Assembly: GCA_013398275.1 (NCBI GenBank)
Contig: VZSE01015521.1
Location: 1,373,893-1,437,892, forward strand
Direction of reading: 5' to 3'
DNA from: Promerops cafer
Taxonomy: Eukaryota > Chordata > Aves > Passeriformes > Nectariniidae
DNA length: 64,000 nucleotides
This document shows, one piece after another, positions 26,621 to 41,095 of the stretch. Position 1 is the first letter of the stretch. Every line of letters starts with the position of its first letter. The translations under genes were made by a program, and so were the position numbers. The notes under the pieces were generated by a model that was not told the origin of the DNA, searched no databases, and saw nothing but the letters and a program-made list of their open reading frames with translations.

Positions 26621-29600
26621 ATTTTAGAAATCCTGCTTTAACGCCACTGCTCCTCCAAACACTTCACACAAAAGAAGAAAACAATAGGAGAGAAAGGAAA
26701 AAATGCCCCTTGCTTGAGGACGTGAAAGCCTTTTTCCTCATGCTTTCTAGTAATTCCCTTGGCACCAGGAAAGCAATTTCCCAGCTGTAATGGTCAGCAA
26801 ATGGCTTAGAATTGAACGAGGCTGTGATTGCCCTCCTTCAGAGATCCAGGGAACAGTGTTTTCATACTAAAGTTATTTTTTATGGTGGAAACAAGTAATT
26901 CCTAAACACAAAGGCACAGAAATTATCCAGGAGCTTATAAGAGAATCTCCTACAGCACACAAGCTCATGGAGGTCAGTACCTTACACAAACCTTCACAGC
27001 AGAGCTTGAACCTGTGGGGACTGAGCAGCTTCATGAAGATGGCAAACCAGATAGAACTGACTGGGAACACTCCCAGTTCTTATCCCATAATGCACATCAT
27101 AGCCCTCCAAAAGGCTCATGGCACAGTCACACCACTAAACACAGGAGTGAGATCCCAGCCCTGCAGGGACACTCCTGTGGGCAGATCACAAGCAAACATT
27201 AAAGGGTCTGCAAAAGTGTTGCTTGTATATTTGCAGGACACATCTTGCTGAATATCTGTCTGTGAGGATTTTCCCTTTGAGACCTACCAGGTTAAATAAG
27301 AAGGACGAAAAAGAAGAAAAGTTCTCTGACACCTCCTCAACACATGCTCAAGGTGCACTTCGAACTACAGCCTGAGCCTATGCCTGTCCTGAGAGGATCT
27401 CAGAGAGACACTGGTCAGTCACGTCTGCCTGGGAGAAATAAATAATAAAAAAGAACAAAGAGAAGTGAGCCCACCCAGTGCCCTCAGCCTGTCCTATTGT
27501 GACTAAGGAAATCCAAAGTCACCCTTCTCTTTTTAAGACCATCTCATTGTCCCGTTGCCCCTCTGAATACAAAGATGTTGCCTTGTGCAGAAAAAGTCTG
27601 ATCTTTTTCCTCTGAATTTTGAAACTCTAGGAGTGAACTCAGCCTTGGAGCTGACTTCACTTGAGAAAACACATCTTGACTTTGTGTTTTCCACACTTCA
27701 GAAAGCTCCACAGCGTGACCTACCTCCCACTGATGCTAATGGGAGCCTTTCCACTGACCCCACAGATCTTGGTTAGCGACTTTATCAGTGGGATCCCAGA
27801 CAACCCAGACATACCATGTCAGTCTCTTCTCTTAGACAAGCTTTTATTTTACTGGAGAAGAAAGGACAACATATACAGACTTGTCTTCTATTTATGAATA
27901 AGCTTCTTCTCTACCCATGGAATGAGTTACATTAATGGATTTCTTAGGTACAATTTATCACAATGCATAGAGTTAGAGAGTTTAAGCCCAGTCCTGCAGA
28001 GGGTCCTGTTTGTCAATCTGCCACATCACAAACTACAAAACTACATCATTAAGGGGTAGTGGAGGAACCATAATCAAATAATTCCAGCAACTGTGAAATA
28101 ATTAACTGTCCACTACTATTGCACCATAAGGCATTAAGTGTGGCAGTCCCAAGCTCTTCACAGTCAGCACCTACTACAAGCTGGTAAGGTTTATATAGGT
28201 GGTCTTGGCTCAGAACTAAGAATTTGACGAATATTTAATAGCCCTCATACAGTTGCAGCCTTCAAAAACAGCACCGCATTTTAGAACTCCTAAAAAGCAG
28301 AACAGCACAAACAAAACTCATCAAGCTAGCAAGGAAGTTTGAATAGATCCCTCTTGGTTTAGGGCTGAGAAAGAGGAGGTAAATCATCATTTACTGAATC
28401 TTTGCAGTGCACATATATGTTGTAGGGGTGCCTGCATCACTCTGAGTCACAGCATTTATTATTTATAGTCCCAGAAGGACTCTCTATAAGAAATTGTTCT
28501 TCTTGCAGTGCTTTTGAACCAAAAGTGCATTTCAGCTTGAGAGCCCAAAAAAAAAAAATTATGCCTGACCTAACAAAAAAAGTCTTTGTACTGATAAATA
28601 CAAAAAGGACACAAAGGAAGCATTTGGTTTCTGGACACCAAGATTGGGACTCCACACAGAGAGGATGACATTTTGATTCTGTAGAAGCTAAAATTAAAAC
28701 TCATGCCAAAAGGACCAGGACTTCAGCCAAATACTGAAAATTCCTAAGCAAGAATATACTTTGACAAGGTAAAAGGTATTTTTCTGAAGAATATCTCAAG
28801 GGTCAAACCCCACTTCGCTGAAGTGCTTCAAGAATGACATGCTCCCAGGTTTAAGAGATGTAAGATGCAAGTTTTACATAAGTATTAAGTTTAAAAAGGT
28901 TTAAGTATGATCAAACATATTTGACACACATGCACACACACACCTACACGCACACACACACTCTTAGGTTACATGTCTTGACATCAACCTGACAAATTCA
29001 TAGGTATTTATTCTCCTCTGCAGGTATGTGCATGTTTTATCCATATAAAACATATACTTGCTGCTATCTGAATTTGTCATATGCCAAAATACTCTAATAA
29101 AGCCCTCCACCCCTATTAGGAACCACCCTTGCAGCATTGCAGGGACACACTGGCCTGCACCTGCACCTGTATGCAGTGTGTGTGGGCAAGAAAGGTGTGG
29201 GAGAGTCACCTGCCAGTTCCCAAGGCAGGAGATGGCTTTGGTAGCTGTTCTGATTTAATTTAGGTGTCATTTGTGCTTTTTGAAGTTCCCATTTTGCCAT
29301 TGGTAATGACAGGTCAGCAGGGTGACAGAGATAAACAAATTCCCTCTCCTACAGCTCTGCCAACTGCGCACCTGCAATGTAATTAGTGCCAGTGTGTCTG
29401 CAAGGGAATCTCAGATAATTCATGCTCATAAGAGCAGTTTGGTAAGTCAATGATGTTCAGCAAGACTGACATGAGAAACCAGGAGTAAAACACTGCCTGT
29501 GAGATCCCTGGGTACGGCCTCACCCTGGTGCTTCCCACAGTTGCTATTTGTTAACTGTTTTTGCCCAGGCAGCAGAAAGATCACCTGCTCTCTCTCAGAT

Positions 29601-30489
29601 GACACTTCAATATCAAGCCACAACCTCACCTGAAGAAACACATCTCCCATTTTACAGACAAAAAGACTGAACCTGTCAATGGGATCTGGGTGGGATGTAC
29701 CACACCAACATCCATTAATATGGGAGCAGCATCTTGTCAAAAATCTACCAACAATCAAAATCTCTTGTGTATTCCAAGGTTATATTCATGGGCTTCAGGC
29801 CTCAATACAGAAGCTGGGGCCTCCAACACCACAGGTAACAGAATAAACATGGTAAAGGACAGTGAGGAATAAGTTATCAGCTCTGTCACTGTTGCTCTTG
29901 AAGAGCTGCTGGAGGAGTAGCCACAAGCCTGACAGGCTCTGCTCCCCACACACCTTCCTCCCATCTTCTATTCCCACTGCACTTGCTGTGCAGAAGGTGC
30001 AGGGGCCTCCTGCATGCCTGGGAAACACCCCCTGGACCCACAATTTAGCCTCAAGTTGGAGGCCCTGTCAGAATGACTTGTCCTGGGAATTTTGGAGGAA
30101 AAGGAAGAGAGCTTCTTTTCCTGTCTGTTGAGAATAACAGGGTAGTCATAACCAGCAAGTCTCAAAGATGTCTTAGGAAATTAAGATGTTAATATCACAG
30201 CAAAATACAGCTATTGAAGGGAAAAACACCCCTGAATGTGAACATCGTAGGGGTGCAAAAGTATGGAAAAGAAGAGACATAACAGAAATACAAAACACTG
30301 ACAGGCACTTGGACAGATCTATAGGGGTGAACAGATAACTGTGTGGAAGTATCCAAAGGATAGGGCTTAAGATGTCCAAGAATTTAACTGCCTTCACTGG
30401 ATTATGCAACTGGTTTGCAAGTGGGCTGCAGTTGTTCCAGAACTGATGAGAACATCTCAGTTCACAAGCAGGATTACAGGAGGGCTTCA
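26621..30489. other. Intronic DNA without recognised genes
   Basis: AT-rich unique sequence. Apart from the CA microsatellite at 28924-28963, nothing recognisable is seen. The open frames are all under about 105 codons and show no domain. Confidence 0.5.
28924..28963. repeat. Interrupted (CA)n microsatellite
   Basis: About 40 bases of ACACAC repeats with interruptions (TG, CT, CG) on the plus strand. The longest pure run is about 10-11 bases. Interruptions usually lower slippage, so it is probably only weakly polymorphic. Confidence 0.9.
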
Positions 30490-30554
30490 AGGATCAAGGT
30501 CCAGGACTTGGATGGTCTTTATGCATGCCTTCCAACTCAGAATATGCTATGATA
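30490..30554 (+). mobile_element. CR1 LINE fragment, 3' end only
   Basis: The sequence reads like the last about 65 bases of an avian CR1 on the plus strand: GGTCCAGGACTTGGATGGTC, then CCTTCCAACTCAGAATATGC, then CTATGATAGG. These correspond to the usual GGACTxGATGATCTTT, CCTTCCAACCC and ATTCTATGAT blocks with several substitutions. It is 5'-truncated, as CR1 copies normally are, and has no coding capacity. Sequence to the left may be older CR1 but I could not match it. Confidence 0.7.
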
Positions 30555-33500
30555 GGACTGTTGCCTGAAGCTGCCTTTGTTCTAACCTTCCCCTTTTTCT
30601 ATGTTCAGAGACTTTGTGCTTTCCTAAAACCTTGAGAATCCAAACCTACAAACCAAAGTCCTAGTACTTCATGGAAAGAACTCCACAAGGAAGCAGAAAC
30701 AGCATCTACAGTCTTGATCAAAACAGCAGTTTCGATCCAAGCTGGAGCATGTGCTTCAATTAGCCAGTCTCTGACAAATGCCTGGAAGTAGCTAGAACAG
30801 CAGCATGACAGGAAAATAGTTCAGAGCCAAGCTAAAGGAGAATCTAAATCAAATCAGGGGAAATAAAAAGGTTTCCTGCCATTTTGAGTCCCGTAATTGC
30901 AAACTGATTGTTTTGCCTCCAACGCCCCCTTCAGCCACACCTGTACAACACATCCTCACATTTTAAAGGACGCGGCCAGAGTGCAACCCAACCCTGTTCC
31001 TAGGACAGCAGTGTAACAGTAACAACAGGTAGGAGCACAGTACCACAGGATACTCTCCCTGTAGTGTAACCTGTTAGACTGATGCTAAGGGAGCACAAAA
31101 CATCCATGTTCTGGGTGGGGAGCGTATCCCAGGGGTGCTGACAGTCACATGAAATTTCAGAACACAGCATTAGGTCTCATAAATTGTAAAATAACTTATA
31201 CAGGAGGTAAAAAAAAAAAAAGGGCGTCTCCTGACAGCATAAGCCATAGGACTGAAAAATATCTGCTGGCCAATTAAAAAATATCCTAACAATTGAGTTT
31301 TGATTAGTACTTAAAAATCCCAGTCTGATTTTTCTTATGGAAAAGAAGAATTCTTACCTCGTCCCTCATCTGATTACAGTATCATCAGAAAGCCCAGAAG
31401 AGAAGTAGTAACACATGGCTGCAGGCCAGGCATTTACTGTTGCTCTGAGGGCTACTGCTGCTACTGACAGGAGGGAGAAGAAAGCAAATGAATCATCTTT
31501 CCCAGCTTCAACATGAACTGCTGCACACAATAGGGAAAGTGTGATGAATACACTGAATTAATTGTAAAAGCCCATTTCAACTCCTCCAGGTGTCATATGC
31601 AACCATTTACAGTTCAATATCTAGGAAGAACTTCTTCATGCCCTCAGCAGCTTGAAAATCCATGGAAAGACTATTGAATCTAGGCATATTTATCAAGGGC
31701 ACAGCAGAAAGAGGAAGAAGTCCAAGCCTGACCTGATGGGAAATTTTTGTATTAGACTTGCTGTTGTATTTATCTGAACAGTAATAAGGTGGCTAATTTT
31801 TGCCCCAGGTTTTCCTACCAATAAATCAATGTATCATTTCCCTACAAGCCCTCCTTGTGACCCACTTGTGTGGACGTTTTAACACCCCCATAAATAAATG
31901 ATATGGCATTCAATACACACAAGAAGGTGAAAGTTTCAGAGAAAAAGCAGGAAGTATGTGTTGAAAGAGGAACACCTGCGAAACTACTGACACAGTTGCT
32001 ATTCACCTGTGGCCCTTCGATGATGGGCGATTCCTTACCCAGCCCTTCCACAACAGCTCATTTCTGTTCCCTTCCTTCCTACCAGCAGTATCTGCTGCCT
32101 CTGTTGCATCAAATGCTGAGTCAAGTCTTTGGCAATGAGAATCTCTTCAAATAAGTGAAGTGTAACCTGACTGTCACTGAGAGAAGAGCAACATCAGCCT
32201 GATAAACCAACTGCTGTTTAAGACAGCTCCAGTTAAAAACATCTGCCCTCATTCATTTTGTACTGCTCTGGATCCATGTGCTGATATTTGCAAAGCCAAG
32301 AATAGAGTGGTCTTTCAGCTACTTTACAGAGTATTTCAAGAAATCAAGGGCTCTCCAGACAGCTTCCTACATCAGGATGTGCTTTTCCATCTCTAGGCTT
32401 CTGCTGGCATTGATGCAGCCGTTCCCCAGAGAAGCCACCTAGCACAGGGAGGGTTGGAGCAGGGCTGAACCCTGGAAGCATTCTAGGGAAGCATTCCCAA
32501 GATGAGCCATAGTAACAATGTAAGTGCTGTCACAGCCAGCAGCCTCAAAGAGGAAGGTCTTGTGACCCTGAAGAGAAGACTAAAACATACACAAGTATTG
32601 GCCATAGGCAGTGAATCCTACCCCAAGTCTGGAGAGGTCAGAGACAGAGGACATTTACAACCTTCCTGCCTTGGCTCCTCCTGCTTCACCCCTTCTGTGG
32701 CAGAATGATGTGCTTATAACCTAACCTGCAGGCTGACAGGAACAATCTGCTGAGGTAGCCAACCCTCCTTTCCACGCAAAGGGATTAAAGCTACAGCACA
32801 AAAAGCTTCCCTTGCAACTATGAAGACCCAAATCTGCATCTGTGTAACTGCAGCAAGTATGTAAAATGAGAAAGTATGTAAAATGAAGAAGTGACAGAAG
32901 TCAGGGACTGAGGACTGTCTAGAAAACAACCATCTTGCTGAGTGACTTATAGTTACACAAAATAACCACCATTTCTTTACCATCAAGGTGATGAACCAAA
33001 CTAAAGCCCAAATTATATATGGAAATAAAACCCCTCTTCTCTCATTTAATATATTTAAGGCTTAAAAATAAGCATGTATGCAGGAGTCCTGTGTTCCAGT
33101 GGGACAATACATGCACATAAATTAAGCAAGGACTAGAGAACTTTGTGTATAATAGCTTGCCTTGTGACCTCTGTGCTAAGTATATATATAATTTGTATAT
33201 AATACATATGTATGACTATTGCAAAATTCATATAAAAGATTACAATTAAGACAGAGATTACATATTTCTTCTATGTTTATACCCACATTAAAAGATGATT
33301 AATCAGTAATTTTATAAATCCAAAGAAGTTCATTTCAATGAGCTGCTAGCTTCCCAGCTTTAGCTTTATACTGTGACACAACCATAACAGAAGCCAAGAT
33401 GCTGCAAGGTCATATATAAATGTGTGTGGAACTGTCCCAGGCAACCTTACAGGAGAAGGGAAGGTGAGAGCAACTCCAATCTTCATTTTCTATTAACTCT

Positions 33501-36500
33501 CAGGTCTCTACATGAACATGAGTAACAACCTAAGTAGTAAAGAACAAACAGCCAGAAGCAAAGAGCAGAGGTAAGAACAAATCATTAAAAAGTGATAAGC
33601 ACCAAGGGCCCTTACTTAGCTAAAGGCAGTAAAACTGCAGACACACAGAGAAAACCACATCATGCCTCCTCAAAATGAATCTGGTCGTATAGTTTTAGTG
33701 CTGAGTAAGTGACTGCCTCAGTCCAACACCACAGTGTCTGCTAGAAAGGACAGTATTTCATCTGTGTGCTTAGAGGTCTGATAACCTATTTTCCCAGGTG
33801 TGTCTCTCCCTCCTTCTGAAAGAGAAAATTACACAGCAAATTAATTTTTGTGCACCTTTTTATTTTTCACCGTTCCTCCTCTTCCCTCCTGCCACTCCTC
33901 CTATCTGTTGTGAAAGGTAAGCAGGAATATATTGAAATTAAAATTGAAATAAATGACAACAGCAGGAACAGCCTGAGTCTGGTTTGGCTCACAAAAGTGA
34001 GTTTACTATATGGTTGAGTCAGTGCAAAAAAAGAGGTCATGAAAGTGCTGTCACACACCTTTCTGGAGAGAGCTTTTTGTCCACATAGCTGCAGATGAAA
34101 GCATCATCTGCTCAGGGAAACGGATTTTCCAGTGCAAAGGGATTTCAATCCACAACCCACCACCATCCCACTCAATTTACATTACATGTGGCCAGCTGGG
34201 AGAGGAGAAAACAACAGCAAAGTAAGACACAAAGCAATTCACAACTCACTTATTTCCAATGCATCAAAGGCTTACCAGTGAGTGTGATGGACTGTGGTCA
34301 TCCCGTGACTGCATCTGACTGTCTGCTTGCCAGAAGCACATGCAAAACCCCATCACATCCAGGGAATCATTGACAACACACAGTGCATTCCTCTTCTGTA
34401 GGGAGAGTGCAGTCCCTACACACCAGCTCAGAAGGGTTTTCTTCCCTGAGACAGAAGAAGGGACAGAGGCAGTTGATTTCAAATTCCTTCAAGGCATTTC
34501 CAAGGTATGTTACATAGACTGTGCTTAAGTATTCCATTGGTCACCTGTGATTCTAAAGTCACATACAGCTTAAAACTGCACCAGTCTCTGAGCTTAAAGA
34601 AAACAAGGTGTAAACTCTTAGTTGAATACCACTCTTAGAACAAAACATTCACATTAGTACACCAGTGACGAGAACAGAACTGCCAAGACTAAGTGTTATT
34701 CAGTGAAGAGTATGCAAAATTGAGCCCTAAAACATAATGGGTGAAATTTTAGCACCAGGACATTAAAAACTCACAGCATGGCTTTGAGAAGAATGTAGCA
34801 GAAACATCCCAAACAGTCTGGTTTAGAAGCTCTGAGAAGGGAGAGCAAAGATTACTTATCAGTATTAGCCATAAGACTTTACAAGAGGAATCTTTAAAAA
34901 CCTGTATGGTTTACTAGCAGACAACATAACTAGATGAATAAGAAAGATCTGTGTGCAAGCCCACTTTATACAAGGGGTACACAGAGCTTAACCAGGAAAC
35001 CCATCATTCCTGGGTCATTAAAGTATGGTCCAAATACACAGCTCTAAGCTGAAGAAAGAGATGGTTCTCTGAAACCGAAGTAGCCTACATCAAATTCCCA
35101 CAACAAGGACTTCCAGTCAAGGACTCAAATCCCGTAATTCAGCTGCTCTTTGCTTCTTGAGCAGCAAAGAAGCCAGCAGATCAGACTTTAGAGACATCCT
35201 TCCCTGCTAATTACATGATAACAGTTTAAAACAGAGATTGTATCACACCCACTGTCTCTCGAGAGCAAGAGCACATGTATAATCAAATTGTTAAGGTAAA
35301 ACAGTAAAAAGATGGAAAGGTAATTAACACCATATACAAAGAAATCTTTGCAACTGAAAGCACATGATCTGTTTTCACTGAGAATAACATTTTCTCAGCT
35401 GATCTTTGGCAAGTAAGCTGCGTGGTACAAAAACCATTTTCTCATAAATACGAGAAACCCCTTCTGTTATCAAATAAACTTACTCCTCTCATCTTTAATC
35501 CCAAGCTCCATATATGCCACCTCCACACAAGAACCACAAAATCCTTATTTAATATCAAAATGCCCCTTGGCCCCTTTTTATGCACATGTGGCCTTCAGAA
35601 CATCTAGCAGCTGAAGAAGGGGCTCCTGGATGCAACTGAGCAGAGAAATCCAGCTGCCCATAAGTACCTAGATCTCTGTGCAGTTTTATAAGGCAGAGTC
35701 AAAGGACAGTGGAGTGGAGAAAACTTGCATGTGTGTTTTGAAAGGAAAAGGTGAAACATTTTACAATGGAAAAGGGAAACATCAGTAGGTTTGGATGTGA
35801 GAATTGTGCAGCACAGCCTCTCACAAAGCAAGCTTTGGAGCACAAGATGGTCAAAAGGCAATGAAAGCTGGAGGCAGGATGGGGAAAGTTTGTGAAACTT
35901 TTCAGTTGACACTGGAAAAAGCTTGGAGAGATGATGCGGCAAATTACTGAGCTCTTTGCTTACGTGGCAGTTGTAAGGAAAACTTCCAAGTTAACTCCAA
36001 ATAGCCATACTACTGTACTTAAACTCAGGTGTGCCTCTTCTCAAACCTAAACAAAACCGCCCAAAAAAATAAAGATGACCTAGAACTAAAATAAAGGGAA
36101 GGAAGAGAAGAAACATGTAGGAGGGGAATAGAGAACAAAAAGAAGACGTACTTGGACAAAGGATGTACAACAGAAGAATGTGCAGCCTTCAAAGACTGCT
36201 CTAAAAAAAAGAAAAAGAGACCAGACAGGGAGATTATCTTTTTGATCTGTATTTATCAATGAAACACCAAGAAATTTCCAGTCATGAGCTTGAGACCTCA
36301 TTGTACTGTATGAAGTAAACAAAATCACTTAAAACACAGGAGAAGAATGTGAGAATTTCAGTGCCAGCCGCAATGCTGTGGGAATAGTTGCTGGTAATTC
36401 AGTGAAACTGATGCTGTAAAACCAGTGCATCAGGAAAACTCAGCCTCCATCTCTCTTTTAGTCTCAAGGATGCAAGAGGGATGACATCTAATTCAGTACC

Positions 36501-36810
36501 AAAAAAAACAAATAAAAACATTCCCATCTGTACACAAAAATAATGTATCACCTCCCAGTTAGAAAACTAGCTCAAATCCATGAGGAAAGACATAGATGAC
36601 TTGACACTACCAGTAATATGTGGACAGCAACCAGAGCAGAGAATACACTGCATCCCCAGAAAGCACACAGGCCTCAAATACACACAGGACATCAAATACA
36701 AAGAAGCAAGAAACATGGCATGAAAACAAACTACAGGGGAGGAAGGAAAACAGAGCCAAAAAGAGTACTTCCACTAAAGGACAACCAGAAAAAGAACCAG
36801 ACAGAGAAAA
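30555..36810. other. Intronic DNA without recognised genes
   Basis: AT-rich unique sequence with short chance frames. It contains an AT-rich low-complexity patch at 33178-33240 and a degenerate CR1-like hint near 31625-31645 (TAGGAAGAACTTCTTC) that is too short to call. A 16-17-base near-duplicate of GTATGTAAAATGA occurs at about 32858-32890. Confidence 0.5.
33178..33240. repeat. AT-rich low-complexity patch
   Basis: TATATATATAATTTGTATAT is followed by further AT-rich sequence with little complexity. It is not a long perfect microsatellite. Confidence 0.6.
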
Positions 36811-37427
36811 GATCATAGAATCATAGAATATGCTAAGTTAGAAGGAACCAATCAAGATCGAGTCCAAATCCTGGTCCCATGTAGAACATCTCAAGAATCA
36901 TCATATGCCCCAGACCACTGTCCAAACACTTCCTGAACTCTGTCAGGCTTGGTGCTGTGACCACTTCCCTGTGGAGCCTCTTCCAGTGTTCAGCCACTGT
37001 TTAGGTGAAAAACTTTTTCCTGATATACAAACTAAACGTTCTCTGACTCAGTTTCATGCCATTTCCTTGGGTCCTGTCACTGGTCATGAGAGTGAAGAGA
37101 TCTGTAGCTGCACCTCCTTCTCCCCTCCTGAGGATGCTGAATACCACAATGAGGTCTCCCCTCAGTCTCCTCCAGGCTGGACAGACCAAGTGACCTCAGC
37201 CACTTTTCACCAGGCTTCCCCTCCAGACCCTTCACCATCTTTGTTGCCCTCCTCTGGACACTCTCTAATAGCTAAATATCTTCTTTATATTGTGGCTCCC
37301 CAAACTGCCCCCAGCACTTGAGGTGAGGCTGCCCCAGTACAGAGCAGAGTGGGACAATCCCCTCCCTTGCCCAGCTGGTGATGCTGTCCCTGATGCACCC
37401 CAGGAAGTTGTTGGCCCTCCTGGCTGA
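36811..37427 (-). mobile_element. CR1 LINE fragment (3' part of ORF2 plus 3' end)
   Basis: Plus-strand sequence opens with ATCATAGAATCATAGAATAT, the reverse complement of the CR1 3' terminal repeat, so the element runs on the minus strand. Reading on that strand, the region ends the reverse-transcriptase ORF. A piece at 37189-37001 keeps the typical RLRGDLI, RTQGNGMKL and IRKKFF signatures and then meets a premature stop. Further upstream (37330-37427) reading frame is lost, although phrases such as GGCCCTCCTGGCTG still match the family. It is a dead, 5'-truncated copy of about 0.6 kb. Confidence 0.9.
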
Positions 37428-40400
37428 GTTGTGAATTATTGAAAATTTCTACATATTTCCCTGTTTGCTATGGAGAAAAAGTTATTCACTCCCATGTACC
37501 ATCCTCAGTCCTTCTAAGCTGAGGTGCTGCAGTGCTGTATCACCTGCTACAAACAAGGCTCTCTGCTCACAGTTAGCAGACACGGGCAGGGTGTGAAAAG
37601 TGAGGAGAAGTGCAGGGATGCACTGTAAGGTAGTAAACAATCAGGATTTCCATCTACATCAGTTCACACTGTTGAATCAAGGACAGTAACACAGAACAGC
37701 TAAACCTGCACTACCCTCAGGCTGCTCTTCAAGGGGACAGGAAAAGGCTCATTTTCTTATCCCACTTCAAGCCACTAAAGTAAGTCAAACCTCCTTTCAC
37801 AGAATGAGCTTTGCTTACCCCACACAGCATAGTGCCAGGTATATACAGCCAATGGAGGCAATGCCTCTCCTCAGATTTAAGGCTGTGCCTAACTCCTGGC
37901 TGGATCAGCACTTTCAAACACGCATCCTTGTGGGCCAAGGATTTGCATTCTTACACATCTTTAAACTTCCCAGGACATGTCATTTATCATTCTGACTGTG
38001 ATAAAGGATGGCAACACCCTGCTCATTTATCTTGCTCTCAATACACTGTAGAAAACAAAAATATAGATTTTTTTACAACAAGGTGGAAGACACTGATATC
38101 ACTCTCCCTCTCTGATAATTTAACTACAGCATAACATCATCAGGTTTAAATCAGAAGAAGGAAGAAAATACTTGAAGAAGCCAAAAAAAAAAGTGGGGAA
38201 AGCAATATTTTCTGCAAAAGAAACAAACAAAAAAATCTGTTTACAGATCACATCTGAAAAGAACATCTCTATTAAATGTGATTTCAGAAGAACTGGCAAA
38301 GATAAATCCACATGCAACTCCAAGTATTTCAGCCTACACGTGGAAAATACACATTATTCTGAGTTTATGAACGGCTTAGTTTCATCAGTACTCTTTATAC
38401 ACATTTTCTTGGTTCATTTTAGGCATATTGCAAGATTTTAAACCAATGGACTTGGGCGCTCACTGATTTTTAAAGACAACAGCTCCCTATTTTTTAACAT
38501 GTTTCTGAATTATACATGGGCTGTGTACTCCTTCAGACAAAGGAACTCTGATAAATTATGTTCTGCCTCTATCCAGGTGCTTCAAGTAATCTCCACCCTC
38601 CCAGCTCTTCATCACATGAAGTAAAGATGAAGACTGCACGTCAGTCAAGCTGCAGACCTGTTCAGATGCTGCCTCTACCTGAAACAACACAATCCATGTG
38701 TTGAGATCCTCATCAGTCTCCATCATCAGAAGCTGAAATTTTTGCTCAGGCAGGTCCTGAGAGCGTGCTGACTGGAACACATCCTCCACAGCCAGCATTA
38801 TGCCAGACTGCATCCAGCTCCCCTCACAAGTTTCCCTGATGGGATTGCTCTCCCTATTAACTGACTTTCTCTTTTATGCCTGGCTAAGTGATTTTGGCTG
38901 CACCTGTGGTCTGCAGTACATTTAACAAACAGCACAGTGTGCTCCATGACCTGGCTGCTCCAGAGCCACGTGCCTGCGGGAACGCTGCCTAGAGCATTAA
39001 GCCCACTACACGTGCTTGAGTGCACATGCCCCATTTTGGACCTGCTTCATTACCCTTTTCTCAGCAAGCTTGCCTAGAGGTAATTTAATGCATTTAAGGA
39101 CTGAAGACCAGCTTTGCCACCCTGCAGTGCTATCAAACATGTTACAGGCAGAGGATTTGGCCATATTCCATCTATGGGGTTTCCTTCAAAGTCCACTTCT
39201 TCAGAAAATAGCTGAGCTGATGCTTGAACAGGATGAGAACAGTGGTCCATCCAACACACATCACCACACCATGGAGAGCTGCTGCATCTTTACACTGACC
39301 CTTGCATACCCAATCCCTCCCCTATCACAGGAATGGGATCATTTCCAAGTCTCCTTATCTGATACTTTAAAAGTATGATGGAACAAGACTGGCGTACACC
39401 ACAATGGTCCCTATATTCAGGTTCTACTGGGCTGGTCAGCTTAATACAATGTCTCTCTTGACTGCCACAGAAGGGCACTCACAGCCCCCAGACCAGGAAG
39501 TACCCTCAAGGACTCACAGGAGTAACCAGAGGCAAGTAAATGCTTGCCAGCTTCTTCCTCAGCAAGAGTCCCCTGAGCTTGGGGACTGTCATCTTAAGAT
39601 CTAAATTCCCATGGAAGAAAGCTTTTTCCTCTTCAAGGGTGACTTCCAACTTCATCAAGTTAAACAGGATGTAATGAGCAGGAGACCCAGTATAACCAGG
39701 ACAGCTTTGAGAGAGAAGGGGGTGAGTCTGTGTTCAGAGTCACACCTGGATGTGCCTTTGCAGTGCAATCCCACCTCTGTCTACAAACAGGCTTCCTCCC
39801 AACCCATTCAGAAACACCTGTACTATGCTTTCTACCAGTAGTATTTAAACTAAAAACCTTTAAAGTTCAAACACAAATCACTTATTTTCTGATCTAGCCA
39901 ATTGAAAAATGATGAATGACAACAAGTTGTGAAACTTATCTTGTCATCAGCCTGTAATTGCTACTTGGAGCTTCAAATTATGGCAGAAAACAATGAAGAA
40001 CAAAACTGAAGTGCTTATGGCTTGTTTGGGTTCTGGTTTACAATGTAGAGCATTATCTTTGTCAGTGTGTAAGGAAATGCAATTGCACTCTGGATCTCTA
40101 CATCAAAAACCATTAATTATCTGAGCATTATATCAGCAAGAAAAGAATTATTGTAGTTATTTCAGAGTTGCTTATTGCTTTTATACTTGTGATCTGTCTG
40201 CAAAGGTTAATACGAATTTGTCAAAAATCTAAGTTCATTTTACTACAGAATTATTATGGTATTAGGATTTAGAATTAGCATAATGAGATACTAGGATTAT
40301 TAGGATACCTAATGGTATCCTAACAAATACTAAAGTATATTGAGATCTTTCTAAAGAGGGACTGGATAAGGACTGAGGAGTAAAGGAGGAAGAAAAGGCT

Positions 40401-41095
40401 GCAATTTAAGTAGGTGTGAGATTGTCTACAGATGGAGAGTTAAGGATAGAGAAAGACTAAAGAGCCCAACGTCAAAGAAAAAAAAATCAACAACAAAACT
40501 ACAGGCAGACTTTCAAGACCCTCCAAGTAAAATTGCAGTACTTTAGGTGCACTTGGTTTAAAGTTCACTCATTCACCTTTCTTCACTAAAAAGTCACCCA
40601 TAAATACCAGAAATACAAGCCTACCAATCAGAAGCAGTCAAAGCTACATTTTTAAAGCTAGCTCTGCCCCCCTGTTCTTCCCCCCAGGCTTCCAACTTCC
40701 CATCTCAGGACTGTCAGTAGCTGTCAGCAGATCATATGAGAAATTCATCTGAACATACAACATAACTTGACAGGCAATACATCAGAAAACCTAGATGTGA
40801 CAACAGCAAATTCCACCAGATGGTCCTGGATCATATCTATCTATTAAAAAAAATCTGACAGAAAAAAAGTCCTAACCACATATAAGCAGAGCTTCACAGG
40901 AATGGAAAAAAAAATCTGGTATATGCACTTTTTCACCCTTTGTCCTAACAATGCCAGAAAAGGAGATACACACCAACTCCAGCTTGTCCTCAACAGTTTG
41001 TTCTGTCATTAATATCTATATGTGTATTTCATCCTCCTCCCCAAAAAAAAGCCTTCTAAATAAAGATGCCTCTCCATTAAAGGCAGTATGTACTA
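37428..41095. other. Intronic DNA without recognised genes
   Basis: Unique AT-rich sequence with only short frames (under about 120 codons) on both strands. I see no transposon signature, splice-flanked exon or RNA gene. Confidence 0.5.

Noticed and set aside
31625..31680. Possible third plus-strand CR1 piece (TAGGAAGAACTTCTTC)
   Set aside because: Only about 16 bases resemble the family, and the following sequence does not continue the match.
36905..37321. 138-codon plus-strand ORF
   Set aside because: It lies entirely inside the CR1 copy and is antisense to it.
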